A DNA stretch of 32,774 nt from Flavobacteriaceae bacterium. Lineage in GTDB: Bacteria > Bacteroidota > Bacteroidia > Flavobacteriales > Flavobacteriaceae. Within the stretch, counting starts at the first letter, position 1, and every line of letters begins with the position of its first letter. The translations under genes and the position numbers were made by a program. This document shows positions 18,122 to 28,546 of this stretch, in pieces. The notes beneath the pieces were generated by a model that searched no databases, was not told where the DNA came from, and worked only from the letters and a program-made list of their open reading frames with translations. The DNA lies in assembly GCA_022565635.1 (NCBI GenBank), contig JAIUMH010000017.1, forward strand, positions 1-32,774, in the 5' to 3' direction.

Positions 18122-18695
18122 TACGCAAATTTTTTGGGAAGAAAAATACCATCAACAGGTCACTGGTTGGGATATGGGAATAGTTTCTCCACCGCTCAAA
18201 ACTTTTTTTGATGGACTTTCAAATAAAAATCAGTCTATTTTAATTCCTGGAGCTGGAAATGCTCACGAAGCTATTTATTTACATCAACAGGGGTTTACTC
18301 AAGTTCATGTAATTGATCTTGCTCGGCCACCAATTACTCATTTAAAAAATCATTGCCCAAGTTTTCCTGAAAAGCACATCCATCAAATAGATTTTTTTGA
18401 TTTTAAGGGACAATTTGATTGGATTTTTGAACAGACTTTTTTTTGTGCCATTCCACCACAAAGAAGAGATGAATATGTTCTTCAAATGCACTCTTTGTTA
18501 AAAAATAAAGCTCACTTAGTGGGGCTTCTATTTGACTTTCCGCTCACCGATGAAGGTCCTCCTTTTGGTGGTAGCACAGATGAATACCGAAAGCGTTTTC
18601 AGCATTATTTTCATTTCCATAAATTTGAACAGGCTTATAATTCACATCCTAAAAGACAAGGAAAAGAAATTTTTATTAATTTTCAGAAAAAATGA
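18111..18695 (+). CDS. TPMT-family SAM-dependent methyltransferase
   Basis: 'FWEEKYHQQVTGWDMGIVSPPLKTFFDGL...ILIPGAGNAHEAIYL'. Confidence 0.88.
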   Translation: MKSNTQIFWEEKYHQQVTGWDMGIVSPPLKTFFDGLSNKNQSILIPGAGNAHEAIYLHQQGFTQVHVIDLARPPITHLKNHCPSFPEKHIHQIDFFDFKGQFDWIFEQTFFCAIPPQRRDEYVLQMHSLLKNKAHLVGLLFDFPLTDEGPPFGGSTDEYRKRFQHYFHFHKFEQAYNSHPKRQGKEIFINFQKK

Positions 18696-19186
18696 CAAAA
18701 ACCATAATTTTAAACCAACAAGAAGTAAACCATAAAGCCAAACGAATAGCTTTTCAGATTTACGAGGACCATCTCAATGAAACCGAAATTATTTTAGCAG
18801 GTATTGCAAATTCGGGGTATAAATTTGCAGTCTTGTTAAAAGCTAATTTAGAAGAAATTTCTTCACTTCAAGTTTCGCTTTGCGAAGTACAAATAAACAA
18901 GAAAAATCCTTTACACTCAGATCATTCTCAATTGAAGGTTCAGGGTTATGAAAACAAATGTGTGGTTGTGGTAGATGATGTTTTAAATTCTGGAGCTACA
19001 TTAATTTATGCAGTTAAAAAGTTTCTTGAGGTTCCTCTAAAACAACTTAAAACCGCTGTTTTGGTAGATAGAAGTCATAAGAGATACCCAGTAAAAGCAG
19101 ATTATAAAGGACTTTCTTTATCTACTTCATTAAATGAGATGGTTCAAGTTAGCTTTACCCCAGAGGTAAAAGTTGAATTATTCTAA
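18692..19186 (+). CDS. Phosphoribosyltransferase family protein (PyrR-like)
   Basis: PRPP loop 'CVVVVDDVLNSGATLIYAV'. Confidence 0.88.
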   Translation: MTKTIILNQQEVNHKAKRIAFQIYEDHLNETEIILAGIANSGYKFAVLLKANLEEISSLQVSLCEVQINKKNPLHSDHSQLKVQGYENKCVVVVDDVLNSGATLIYAVKKFLEVPLKQLKTAVLVDRSHKRYPVKADYKGLSLSTSLNEMVQVSFTPEVKVELF

Positions 19187-19287
19187 ATATTACGGATTCA
19201 ATTATTTTAATTCAAATTCAGGGTGTTTTAATGTGATTTTCGTAAATTTACCCTCAATTTCTTAAAAAGTTTAAACTTATAAAACAA

Positions 19288-22200
19288 ATGGAACAACAAA
19301 AACCATATACTCCTAAAAATCAAATTAGAATTGTTACCGCAGCTTCTTTATTTGATGGACACGATGCCGCTATAAATGTGATGAGAAGAATTATACAATC
19401 TACGGGTGTAGAAGTAATTCATTTGGGGCATGATAGAAGCGTAGAGGAGGTTGTAAATACCGCTATTCAAGAAGATGTGAATGCCATAGCAATGACTTCT
19501 TACCAAGGTGGTCACAATGAGTATTTTAAATACATGTATGATTTGCTTCAAGAAAAGGGAGCAAACCACATCAAAATTTTTGGTGGAGGAGGAGGTGTAA
19601 TCCTTACCGAAGAAATTGAAGATTTAATGAAACATGGTATTACACGCATCTATTCGCCTGACGATGGCCGTGAAATGGGATTACAAGGAATGATTAATGA
19701 TTTAGTGCAAAAATCTGATTTTCCAACACCAAAACTTAAAGAAGCAAATAAAACAGCAGAAAAGCTAAAACAAAAAGAGGTCAATACCATTGCCCGTTTA
19801 ATTTCTTTAGCTGAAAATAGACACGAAGAATTTAAAGAAATTTTTGACCCGATTCAAAAAGCTAGCAAGAATGATGTCCCTGTTTTAGGGATCACAGGAA
19901 CGGGTGGCTCGGGTAAATCTTCTTTGGTAGATGAGCTGGTACGAAGATTTTTAGTCGATTTTGAAGACAAACAAATTGGGATTATCTCTGTAGATCCCTC
20001 CAAAAGAAAAACAGGTGGTGCTTTGTTAGGCGACCGAATTAGAATGAATGCTATCAACTCTCCAAGGGTGTATATGCGTTCATTAGCCACACGCCAGTCT
20101 AATTTAGCACTTTCTAAATATGTGCAAGAAGCCGTTGAAGTCTTAAAGGCTGCTAATTATGATTTGATTATTTTAGAAACTTCAGGAATTGGTCAAAGTG
20201 ATACGGAAATTCTAGATCATTCTGATGTTTCTTTATATGTAATGACGCCAGAATTTGGAGCAGCCACACAATTAGAGAAAATTGATATGTTAGACTTTGC
20301 AGATTTGGTAGCGATCAATAAATTTGATAAACGCGGCGCTAAAGATGCTTTGCGCGATGTAAAAAAACAATACCAACGCAACCATCAATTGTGGGATGCA
20401 AAGTTAGATTCGCTTCCCGTTTATGGAACTATCGCTTCGCAGTTCAATGATCCAGGCATGAATGTGTTGTATAAACATATCATGAATCAAGTGGCTGAAA
20501 AAACTTCAGCAAAACTAGAGAGCAATTATCAAATCACCGATGAAATGTCGGAAAAAATATTCGTGATTCCTCCTGCTAGAACACGCTATTTATCTGAAAT
20601 TTCAGAAAACAATAGAGCTTATGATCAAAAAGCAAACCAACAAGTAGAAGTAGCTCAAAAACTTTACGGAATTTTTAAAACTCTAGAGTCGGCTACAAAT
20701 ATTAGTCTGGGCTTAGATAAAAATGGAATTGAAGAAGAAGCTTTACAACAAGCTACTTCTAATGAAAACCAGCAACTTATTGAACTTCTAAAAAAAGAAT
20801 TTGACCGTGTTAAAATGGATTTAGATCCATACAATTGGGAAAAAATCTTAGCTTGGGATACTACTGTTAAACGTTACAAAGATCCAATTTACAGCTTTAA
20901 AGTTCGCGATAAAGAAATTAAAATTGAAACGCATACCGAGTCGCTATCACACCAACAAATTCCAAAAATAGCTTTACCAAAATACCAAGCTTGGGGAGAT
21001 TTACTGAAATGGTTATTACAAGAAAATGTTCCAGGAGAATTTCCTTACACCGCTGGATTGTATCCGTTTAAAAGAACAGGCGAAGATCCTACTAGAATGT
21101 TTGCTGGTGAAGGAGGTCCCGAACGTACCAACCGAAGATTTCACTACGTAAGTCAAGGCTTGCCAGCAAAACGCCTTTCCACAGCATTTGATTCGGTTAC
21201 TTTGTATGGTAACGACCCAGACCACCGCCCAGATATTTATGGAAAAATTGGAAATGCAGGGGTTTCTATTTGTTGTTTAGACGATGCCAAAAAACTCTAT
21301 TCAGGTTTTGATTTGGCTCACCACATGACCTCTGTAAGTATGACAATTAATGGTCCTGCACCAATGTTGCTCGGGTTTTTTATGAATGCTGCCATAGATC
21401 AACAATGTGAAAAATACATTGCAGAAAATGGTTTAACTCATGTAGTTGAAGCTAAAATCAAACAGATATACAAAGAAAACGGATTAGAGAGACCCACTTA
21501 CAATGGCGATTTACCCGATGGAAATAACGGTTTAGGTTTGATGTTGTTGGGTGTAACTGGCGATCAAGTTTTACCAGCTGAAGTGTATCAAAAAATCAAA
21601 ATGGATACTATTGCTGTGGTTCGTGGAACCGTGCAAGCTGATATTTTAAAAGAAGACCAAGCGCAAAATACCTGTATTTTCTCTACTGAATTCGCTTTGC
21701 GTTTGATGGGAGATGTACAAGAATATTTTATTGAAAATAAAGTAAGAAACTTTTATTCGGTTTCTATTTCTGGGTATCACATTGCCGAAGCTGGGGCTAA
21801 TCCAATTACGCAATTGGCATTAACGCTTTCTAATGGATTTACCTATGTAGAATATTACTTGAGTAGAGGAATGGATATCAACAAATTTGGCCCCAACTTA
21901 AGTTTCTTTTTCTCTAACGGAATTGACCCAGAATATGCGGTTATTGGTCGGGTAGCCCGAAGAATATGGGCCAAGGCTATGCGTGATAAGTACGGAGCCA
22001 ATCCAAGAGCACAAATGTTGAAATACCACATTCAGACTTCAGGACGTTCCTTGCATGCTCAGGAAATTGATTTCAATGATATTAGAACTACATTACAAGC
22101 TTTATATGCTATTTACGATAACTGTAATTCATTGCATACCAATGCTTATGATGAAGCCATTACCACGCCAACAGAAGAATCGGTGAGACGTGCTATGGCA

Positions 22201-22722
22201 ATTCAGCTTATTATCAATAAAGAATTGGGCTTAGCTAAAAATGAAAATCCAATTCAAGGTTCATTTATTATTGAAGAATTAACGGATTTAGTAGAGGAAG
22301 CAGTATTGTTAGAATTTGATCGTTTAACCGAACGTGGTGGTGTTTTAGGAGCGATGGAAACCATGTATCAACGAAGCAAAATACAAGAAGAAAGCTTGCA
22401 TTATGAAACTTTAAAACACACGGGAGAATTTCCAATTATTGGAGTAAATACCTTCTTGAGTTCAAAAGGTTCACCAACAGTAAAACCAAGAGAAGTGATT
22501 CGCGCAACCGAAGCAGAAAAAGAATTCCAAATCAATACTCTAAACAAGCTTCACAAGGCTTATGAAAGTAAATCGACTAATTATTTAAATCGATTACAAG
22601 ACGCCGCTATCAACAATAGAAATATCTTTGAAGAATTGATGGAAGCCACCAAGTATTGTTCTTTAGGTCAGATTACGGAATCCTTATTCGAAGTAGGCGG
22701 CCAGTATAGACGAAACATGTAA
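19288..22722 (+). CDS. icmF: Fused isobutyryl-CoA mutase/GTPase (IcmF-type methylmalonyl-CoA mutase family)
   Basis: N-terminal B12-binding domain ([12 protein letters not shown]), central MeaB-like GTPase ([17 protein letters not shown]), C-terminal mutase domain in one 1144-aa ORF. Confidence 0.93.
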   Translation: MEQQKPYTPKNQIRIVTAASLFDGHDAAINVMRRIIQSTGVEVIHLGHDRSVEEVVNTAIQEDVNAIAMTSYQGGHNEYFKYMYDLLQEKGANHIKIFGGGGGVILTEEIEDLMKHGITRIYSPDDGREMGLQGMINDLVQKSDFPTPKLKEANKTAEKLKQKEVNTIARLISLAENRHEEFKEIFDPIQKASKNDVPVLGITGTGGSGKSSLVDELVRRFLVDFEDKQIGIISVDPSKRKTGGALLGDRIRMNAINSPRVYMRSLATRQSNLALSKYVQEAVEVLKAANYDLIILETSGIGQSDTEILDHSDVSLYVMTPEFGAATQLEKIDMLDFADLVAINKFDKRGAKDALRDVKKQYQRNHQLWDAKLDSLPVYGTIASQFNDPGMNVLYKHIMNQVAEKTSAKLESNYQITDEMSEKIFVIPPARTRYLSEISENNRAYDQKANQQVEVAQKLYGIFKTLESATNISLGLDKNGIEEEALQQATSNENQQLIELLKKEFDRVKMDLDPYNWEKILAWDTTVKRYKDPIYSFKVRDKEIKIETHTESLSHQQIPKIALPKYQAWGDLLKWLLQENVPGEFPYTAGLYPFKRTGEDPTRMFAGEGGPERTNRRFHYVSQGLPAKRLSTAFDSVTLYGNDPDHRPDIYGKIGNAGVSICCLDDAKKLYSGFDLAHHMTSVSMTINGPAPMLLGFFMNAAIDQQCEKYIAENGLTHVVEAKIKQIYKENGLERPTYNGDLPDGNNGLGLMLLGVTGDQVLPAEVYQKIKMDTIAVVRGTVQADILKEDQAQNTCIFSTEFALRLMGDVQEYFIENKVRNFYSVSISGYHIAEAGANPITQLALTLSNGFTYVEYYLSRGMDINKFGPNLSFFFSNGIDPEYAVIGRVARRIWAKAMRDKYGANPRAQMLKYHIQTSGRSLHAQEIDFNDIRTTLQALYAIYDNCNSLHTNAYDEAITTPTEESVRRAMAIQLIINKELGLAKNENPIQGSFIIEELTDLVEEAVLLEFDRLTERGGVLGAMETMYQRSKIQEESLHYETLKHTGEFPIIGVNTFLSSKGSPTVKPREVIRATEAEKEFQINTLNKLHKAYESKSTNYLNRLQDAAINNRNIFEELMEATKYCSLGQITESLFEVGGQYRRNM

Positions 22723-22726
22723 GCAG

Positions 22727-22894
22727 AGAGCCAAATACTACCAGCTGAAAGCGCAGTAGTATTTGTGCGAATCGCTTATCCCGAGAGTGAGCGATTCGGG
22801 ATCTTGTTTGATTGCAAGAGCCAAATACTACCAGCTGAAAGCGCATTAGTATTTGTGCGAATCGCTTATCCCGAGAGCGCTAGCGATTCGGGAT
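22727..22894. repeat. Two near-identical ~77 bp direct repeats, each with two hairpins
   Basis: Copy 1 22727-22802 and copy 2 22817-22894, differing at only a few positions; stems CAAATACTAC/GTAGTATTTG and CGAATCGCT/AGCGATTCG. Confidence 0.95.
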
Positions 22895-22899
22895 TTTTA
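22868..22899 (+). terminator. Terminator-like hairpin ATCCCGA...TCGGGAT-TTTT at end of repeat copy 2
   Basis: 7-bp stem followed by T-run. Confidence 0.5.
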
Positions 22900-22931
22900 T
22901 GAGGCTAAGTTGATTTTTAAAGAGCATAAAT

Positions 22932-22973
22932 AAAACCTCAATTCTATTTTTAAAAGCAGAATTGAGGTTTTTT
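22932..22973. terminator. Rho-independent terminator
   Basis: AAAACCTCAATTCT ... AGAATTGAGGTTTTTT, 14-bp perfect stem. Confidence 0.88.
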
Positions 22974-23036
22974 AAATTTTAGCTGTTAATCATTTCATCA
23001 TTACGACTAAAATTAAAGCAAGAAATATTTTTATTG

Positions 23037-23044
23037 TATTTTTG
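23037..23044 (+). promoter_or_regulatory. Bacteroidota -7 element TATTTTTG for the dus gene
   Basis: TAnnTTTG, 17 nt before the proposed TTG start. Confidence 0.5.
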
Positions 23045-23060
23045 CAAAAAAAAAAGAACT

Positions 23061-24062
23061 TTGGCTAAAATTGGAAATATTGATGTAGGAGATTTTCCTT
23101 TGTTGCTAGCACCTATGGAGGATGTTAGTGATCCACCATTTAGAGCTTTATGTAAAGAACAAGGAGCAGATGTTGTTTACACCGAATTTATTTCTTCTGA
23201 AGGCTTAATCAGGGACGCTGCAAAAAGCATTATTAAATTAGATATTTACGAAAAAGAACGCCCTGTAGGTATCCAAATTTTTGGTGCTAACTTAGAATCT
23301 ATGCTTCGTTCCGTAGAAATTGTTGAAGCTACCAAACCCGATATTATCGATATTAATTTTGGTTGTCCGGTGAAAAAAGTGGTTTCTAAAGGAGCAGGTG
23401 CTGGAATTTTAAAAGATGTGGATAAAATGGTTTCGCTTACTGAAGCCATGGTGAAACATACCAATCTACCTATTACTGTAAAAACCCGCTTAGGTTGGGA
23501 CCACGATCATATTCGAATTCTTGAAGTAGCCGAGCGTCTTCAGGATGTTGGCTGTAAGGCAATTTCAATTCACGGAAGAACCCGTGCCCAAATGTACAAA
23601 GGTGAAGCCGATTGGCATCCTATTGCAGAGGTGAAAAATAATCCTAGAATGCATATTCCTGTTTTTGGAAACGGTGATGTGGATACGCCCGAAAAAGCAA
23701 TGCTCATGAGAGATAAGTTTGGGCTTGACGGGGCTATGATTGGTAGGGCAAGTATTGGTTATCCTTGGTTTTTTAGAGAAGTAAAGCATTTTTTTGAAAC
23801 TGGAGAACACCTTCCACCGCCCACAATTCAAGAACGCGTTCAGGTAGCGAGAAGACATTTAGAAATGGCTATTGATTGGAAAGGCGAAAAATTAGGTGTA
23901 TTTGAAACACGAAGACACTATACCAACTATTTTAAAGGAATTAGGAATATTAAGCCTTACCGAATGCGAATGGTAACAGAAGACCATGCTGTGGATGTTT
24001 TTAAGGTTTTAGATGAAGTTGAAAATGAATTTGCTAGTTATGATTTTGCTAATGCAACCTAA
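23061..24062 (+). CDS. dusB: tRNA-dihydrouridine synthase (DusB-like)
   Basis: 'LLLAPMEDVSDPPFRALCKEQGADVVYTEF', 'DINFGCPVKKVVSKGAGAGIL', 'ISIHGRTRAQMYKG'; proposed TTG start at 23061 (ORF track starts at 23034 inside the promoter). Confidence 0.93.
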   Translation: MAKIGNIDVGDFPLLLAPMEDVSDPPFRALCKEQGADVVYTEFISSEGLIRDAAKSIIKLDIYEKERPVGIQIFGANLESMLRSVEIVEATKPDIIDINFGCPVKKVVSKGAGAGILKDVDKMVSLTEAMVKHTNLPITVKTRLGWDHDHIRILEVAERLQDVGCKAISIHGRTRAQMYKGEADWHPIAEVKNNPRMHIPVFGNGDVDTPEKAMLMRDKFGLDGAMIGRASIGYPWFFREVKHFFETGEHLPPPTIQERVQVARRHLEMAIDWKGEKLGVFETRRHYTNYFKGIRNIKPYRMRMVTEDHAVDVFKVLDEVENEFASYDFANAT

Positions 24063-24081
24063 TTGTTTTGAGATATTTAAC

Positions 24082-24089
24082 TATCTTTG
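24082..24089 (+). promoter_or_regulatory. Bacteroidota -7 element TATCTTTG upstream of the GHMP kinase
   Basis: TAnnTTTG match; would give a ~140 nt leader. Confidence 0.35.
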
Positions 24090-24232
24090 TGAAACAAAAT
24101 TAATTAATGTTTAGCCATTACGCTTAAAAAATTAGACAAAATGTTAAGTGTTTTCTTAAATAGTGTATTGACGGCTTAATTTTTAATAATTTTACACTCA
24201 GGTTGATATAATCAATCTTAAATACTAAAACC

Positions 24233-25171
24233 ATGAAAGGACCTTTATTTTATTCAAAAATCTTACTCTTCGGTGAATACGGAATTATTAAAGACTCTAA
24301 GGGGCTATCTATTCCTTATAATTTCTACAATGGTGCTTTAAAAATTGAAGAGGATTCAACAGATGCCACTAGAAAATCCAACAGTGAATTAAGGCGATTT
24401 GCATCTCATTTGCAAGCATTGCAAAATCAACAACCAGAGTTGGTTCAGTTTGATATTGAAGCGCTTCAAAATGATGTTGAAAAAGGAATGTATTTTGACA
24501 GTTCAATTCCACAAGGGTATGGCGTTGGAAGTAGTGGCGCTCTTGTTGCTGCAATTTATGATAAATATGCCTTTGATAAAATTACTGTTTTAGAAAATCT
24601 TGAAAAATCTAAGCTTACTCAGCTGAAGCACATTTTTGCTGCCATGGAATCTTTTTTTCATGGAAAATCTTCAGGCTTAGATCCGTTAAACTCTTATTTG
24701 AGCTTACCTATATTAATTAATTCGAAAGAAAATATTGAACCGGCTGGTATTCCTATGCAATCCGCTAACGGAAAAGGCGCAGTATTCTTGCTAGATAGTG
24801 GAATTGTTGGTGAAACTGCACCAATGGTGAATATTTTTATGGAAAACATGAAGCAAGAAGCCTTCCGAAAAGTGATTAAAGATTCTTTCATCAAAAAAAC
24901 AGATGCGTGTATTGATAATTTCCTTTCAGGTGATTTTAAATCATTATTTTCTAATGTAAAGCAACTTTCTAATATTGTGTTAGATAATTTCAAGCCAATG
25001 ATTCCAAAACAGTTTCATGAGCTGTGGAAACAAGGTATTGAATCTAATGCTTACTATTTAAAACTATGTGGCTCTGGCGGGGGTGGTTATATTTTAGGTT
25101 TTACTGAAGACTTTACTAAAGCCAAAAACTTACTTAAAGACCATAAGCTAGAAGTAGTCTATACCTTTTAA
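24233..25171 (+). CDS. GHMP-family kinase, mevalonate-kinase-like
   Basis: 'LFGEYGII', 'PQGYGVGSSGALVAAIYDKY', 'FHGKSSGLDPLNSYLSLP', 'KLCGSGGGGYILGF'. Confidence 0.85.
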   Translation: MKGPLFYSKILLFGEYGIIKDSKGLSIPYNFYNGALKIEEDSTDATRKSNSELRRFASHLQALQNQQPELVQFDIEALQNDVEKGMYFDSSIPQGYGVGSSGALVAAIYDKYAFDKITVLENLEKSKLTQLKHIFAAMESFFHGKSSGLDPLNSYLSLPILINSKENIEPAGIPMQSANGKGAVFLLDSGIVGETAPMVNIFMENMKQEAFRKVIKDSFIKKTDACIDNFLSGDFKSLFSNVKQLSNIVLDNFKPMIPKQFHELWKQGIESNAYYLKLCGSGGGGYILGFTEDFTKAKNLLKDHKLEVVYTF

Positions 25172-25182
25172 TCATACAATAG

Positions 25183-26088
25183 ATGCCCAAAAAATCTTCA
25201 AAACTCCTTCTGAAATTAGCAAGTCTTTTTTCAGTTGTTCGAGGGTACAATATTTTGATGATCGTTCTTGCTCAGTATTTGGCTTCTGTTTTTATAATTG
25301 CACCAAAGTATTTGAGCACTAAGGAAATACTACTTGATTTTAATTTATTTCTTCTTATTTTGGCTAGTTCTTTGGTAATAGCATCTGGTTATATTATTAA
25401 TAATTTTTACGATTCAGAAAAGGATTTAATCAACCGTCCATTAAAAACACATATCGATAACTTAGTTAGTCCACAAACCAAACTTTCTATTTATTTTATT
25501 CTCAATTTTGTGGCCGTAATAATAGCAAGCTATGTCTCATTTAATTCGGTAGTTTTCTTTTCTGCGTATATTTTTACTATTTGGTTGTATTCGCACCGAT
25601 TAAAAAAGTATGCTTTTATAGGTAATTTTGCAGCCGCACTTTTAGCGGTTACTCCATTTTTTGCAGTTTTTATTTATTACATCAATTTTGATTTAGTCAT
25701 TTTTGTGCATGCCTTGTTTTTATTTACAATTATTAGCATGCGTGAATTGGTGAAAGACTTAGAGAATTTAAGGGGAGATTTTGCTCAAGATTACCAGACT
25801 ATTCCTGTAAAATACGGTCCTAAATTGTCTAAGCAACTACTTACTTTTTCAAGCATTTTGTGCCTTATTCCTGTTTACATCTTACTCACTTATTTTGAAG
25901 TAGGATACATGAAATATTATTTCATTTTAAGTTTGGTACTTTTATTTGGATTTTCCGTTAGCGTTTGGTATGCCAAAAAGAAAATACATTACCTCATTTT
26001 ACACAATTTACTCAAATTTATAATTGTGTTTGGTGTGTTTTGTATTTTATTGATTGATTTGGATGTTTTTATCAAACGAATTTTTTAA
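25183..26088 (+). CDS. UbiA-family prenyltransferase (geranylgeranylglycerol-phosphate geranylgeranyltransferase-like)
   Basis: 'NNFYDSEKDLINRPLKTH', multiple TM helices, 'MRELVKDLENLRGDFAQDYQTIPVKYG'; adjacent to isoprenoid kinase. Confidence 0.85.
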   Translation: MPKKSSKLLLKLASLFSVVRGYNILMIVLAQYLASVFIIAPKYLSTKEILLDFNLFLLILASSLVIASGYIINNFYDSEKDLINRPLKTHIDNLVSPQTKLSIYFILNFVAVIIASYVSFNSVVFFSAYIFTIWLYSHRLKKYAFIGNFAAALLAVTPFFAVFIYYINFDLVIFVHALFLFTIISMRELVKDLENLRGDFAQDYQTIPVKYGPKLSKQLLTFSSILCLIPVYILLTYFEVGYMKYYFILSLVLLFGFSVSVWYAKKKIHYLILHNLLKFIIVFGVFCILLIDLDVFIKRIF

Positions 26089-26131
26089 ATAACTTCAATG
26101 TAACTTAGACGTTATTTAGTGATGCTTTTTG

Positions 26132-26139
26132 TAATTTTG
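26132..26139 (+). promoter_or_regulatory. Bacteroidota -7 element TAATTTTG upstream of the Mur-ligase gene
   Basis: TAnnTTTG 28 nt before ATG 26167. Confidence 0.4.
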
Positions 26140-26166
26140 AAATCTTTTAAACTTGAATAGAATTTT

Positions 26167-27522
26167 ATGAAAATACATTTTATAGCTATTGGTGGAAGTG
26201 CAATGCATAACTTAGCCTTAGCTTTACATGCTAAAGGGGAGGACGTTACAGGAAGTGATGATGAAATCTTTGAGCCTTCTAAATCAAGGTTAGCAAATCA
26301 CAATTTATTACCTGAAGAATTTGGTTGGTTTCCTGAAAAAATAACTACCGATTTAGATGCTATAATTTTAGGAATGCACGCTAAAGCCGATAACCCTGAG
26401 CTACTTAAAGCCCAAGAATTGAATCTTAAAATTTATTCTTATCCAGAATTCATTTTTGAACATTCTAAACACAAAACCCGCGTTGTGATTGGAGGATCTC
26501 ATGGAAAAACAACCATTACATCAATGATTCTTCACGTTTTGAAATACCATGAAAAAGAAGTTGATTTTATGGTTGGTGCTCAATTGGAAGGATTTGACAA
26601 TATGGTTCACCTTACCCAAAAAAATGATTTTATTTTATTGGAAGGGGATGAGTATTTGTCCTCCCCTTTAGACCGTCGACCTAAATTTCATTGGTATCAA
26701 GCTAATATTGCTTTAATCAGTGGTATTGCTTGGGATCACATTAATGTATTTCCAACTTTTGAAAATTATGTTGAACAGTTTCAGCTTTTTGTAGATGGAA
26801 TGACACGCGGAAGTACTTTGGTCTATAACGAAGAAGATACAGAAGTGAAACGCATTGCAGAAAACGCTACACAACCTACTCGAAAACACGCCTATTCAAC
26901 CCCTGCTCATTTTATAGAAGATGGAGAAACTTATCTAGAAACTCCTGAAGGCCCAATGCCTATTGAAGTTTTTGGAAAACACAACCTCCAAAACCTAGCC
27001 GGTGCCAAATGGATTTGTCAGCATATGGGCGTGGATGAAGATGATTTTTATGAAGCTATAGCCAGCTTTAAAGGGGCTTCTAAGCGATTGGAATTTTTGT
27101 ATGAATCCACTAAAGTGAAGGTGTTTAAAGATTATGCGCACAGCCCATCTAAAGTAAAAGCCACAACACAAGCAGTTAAATCTCAGTTTGAAGATAAAAA
27201 ATTAATTGCTTGCCTTGAACTTCATACCTATAGTAGTCTAAACGCTGAGTTTCTCAAAGAATATAAATCTAGCTTAAACAAAGCTGATGAAGCAGTGGTT
27301 TTTTATTCGGCAAAGGCTCTGCAAATTAAAGGCTTAGAGGCTATTTCAGATGAGCAGATTAAAGAGGCCTTTGACTTAAATGGATTACAAGTATTTACCG
27401 ATGCCTCTCAGTTTCAAGCTTACTTAAAAGCCAAACATTACCATGATGATGTACTCTTGCTAATGAGCAGTGGAAATTACGGGGGATTGAATTTTGATGA
27501 CTTAAAACGTTGGATTGAATAA
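26167..27522 (+). CDS. Mur ligase family protein (Mpl-like, UDP-N-acetylmuramate ligase)
   Basis: 'HFIAIGGSAMHNLALALHAKGEDVTGSDDEIFEPS', 'VVIGGSHGKTTITSMI', 'KVFKDYAHSPSKVKAT'. Confidence 0.9.
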   Translation: MKIHFIAIGGSAMHNLALALHAKGEDVTGSDDEIFEPSKSRLANHNLLPEEFGWFPEKITTDLDAIILGMHAKADNPELLKAQELNLKIYSYPEFIFEHSKHKTRVVIGGSHGKTTITSMILHVLKYHEKEVDFMVGAQLEGFDNMVHLTQKNDFILLEGDEYLSSPLDRRPKFHWYQANIALISGIAWDHINVFPTFENYVEQFQLFVDGMTRGSTLVYNEEDTEVKRIAENATQPTRKHAYSTPAHFIEDGETYLETPEGPMPIEVFGKHNLQNLAGAKWICQHMGVDEDDFYEAIASFKGASKRLEFLYESTKVKVFKDYAHSPSKVKATTQAVKSQFEDKKLIACLELHTYSSLNAEFLKEYKSSLNKADEAVVFYSAKALQIKGLEAISDEQIKEAFDLNGLQVFTDASQFQAYLKAKHYHDDVLLLMSSGNYGGLNFDDLKRWIE

Positions 27523-27547
27523 CCCCATTTTTAAATAGCTACAGCCA

Positions 27548-28546
27548 TTGGATTCACTTACACAAATTGTTTTAGGCGCTTCGGTTGGAGAAGTTGTTTT
27601 AGGGAAAAAAATCGGTAATCGCGCCCCATTTTATGGAGCCATTGCTGGAACTATTCCAGATTTAGATGTGCTTACAGGTTACTTTTTAGATCCAGTAACC
27701 GCTGTTGAAGTGCACCGAGGTTTTTCACATTCTATAGTTTTTTGTATTTTATTTGCTCCACTGTTTGGTTATTTGCTGTCTTTTTTTGAGTCGAAAGCCA
27801 ATTGGAAAGAATTGAGTTGGTTGATGTTTTGGGGCTTATTTACCCATCCACTTTTAGATGCTTTTACCACTTGGGGAACTCAATTTTTTTGGCCCTTAGA
27901 AATTAATTTAGCTTTTAAGAGTGTTTTTGTAATCGATCCATTATATACCCTCCCATTTTTATTTTGCTTGGTGATGGCCATGCGAAAACCGAAGTCTTCA
28001 ACGCTTAGAAGAAAATGGAATTACTGGGGAATTGGTCTGAGTTCTACGTATTTACTTATGGGCCTGGTTTTGAAATTTTTCTCTTACCAAGCTTTTGAAA
28101 ATGCACTAGAGGAACAACACATCAACTATATTGAAATTCAAAATAGGCCCGCTCCGCTAACTACCTTACTTTGGTCTGCCAACGTAAAAACTGAAGATGG
28201 ATTTTATATAGGTGATTATTCTTTTTTTGACACAGAAAACATCAATTTTAGATTTTTCCCAAAAAATCATCATTTAGCTGAAGCAGTTATCCATGAAAAT
28301 GATGTGAAACGACTTCAAAAAATTAGTGAAGGTTGGTACACTTTTTCTGTGGATGAGGATGAGAAATTATTCTTTAACGACCTAAGGTTTGGGTTGCTTA
28401 GTTTTGATGCTGATGAAAATCGATTTGTGTTTAGCTACCGACTTTATTACAAGGAAGATGAGTTTCAAGTTGAAGAATTTAGAAAAACTCCTGACGATGG
28501 TAAAGCTTTGATATTTCAGTTGTGGGAGAGGATTAAAGGAAATTAA
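27548..28546 (+). CDS. YdjM-family membrane-bound metal-dependent hydrolase
   Basis: TTG start; 'DSLTQIVLGASVGEVVLGKKIGNRAPFYGAIAGTIPDLDVL', 'HRGFSHSI'. Confidence 0.88.
   Translation: MDSLTQIVLGASVGEVVLGKKIGNRAPFYGAIAGTIPDLDVLTGYFLDPVTAVEVHRGFSHSIVFCILFAPLFGYLLSFFESKANWKELSWLMFWGLFTHPLLDAFTTWGTQFFWPLEINLAFKSVFVIDPLYTLPFLFCLVMAMRKPKSSTLRRKWNYWGIGLSSTYLLMGLVLKFFSYQAFENALEEQHINYIEIQNRPAPLTTLLWSANVKTEDGFYIGDYSFFDTENINFRFFPKNHHLAEAVIHENDVKRLQKISEGWYTFSVDEDEKLFFNDLRFGLLSFDADENRFVFSYRLYYKEDEFQVEEFRKTPDDGKALIFQLWERIKGN

Noticed and set aside
18111-18695. Methyltransferase as a DNA-modification partner for the PD-(D/E)XK nuclease
   Set aside because: It is a TPMT-type small-molecule methyltransferase 8.5 kb away in a different operon.
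23034-23060. N-terminal extension of the dus ORF
   Set aside because: Sits on the -7 promoter element and a poly-A stretch; TTG at 23061 gives the expected N-terminus.
26086-26118. TAAATAAC...GTTATTTA inverted repeat after the UbiA gene
   Set aside because: AT-rich 8-bp arms with a 17-nt loop and no T-run; could easily be chance.
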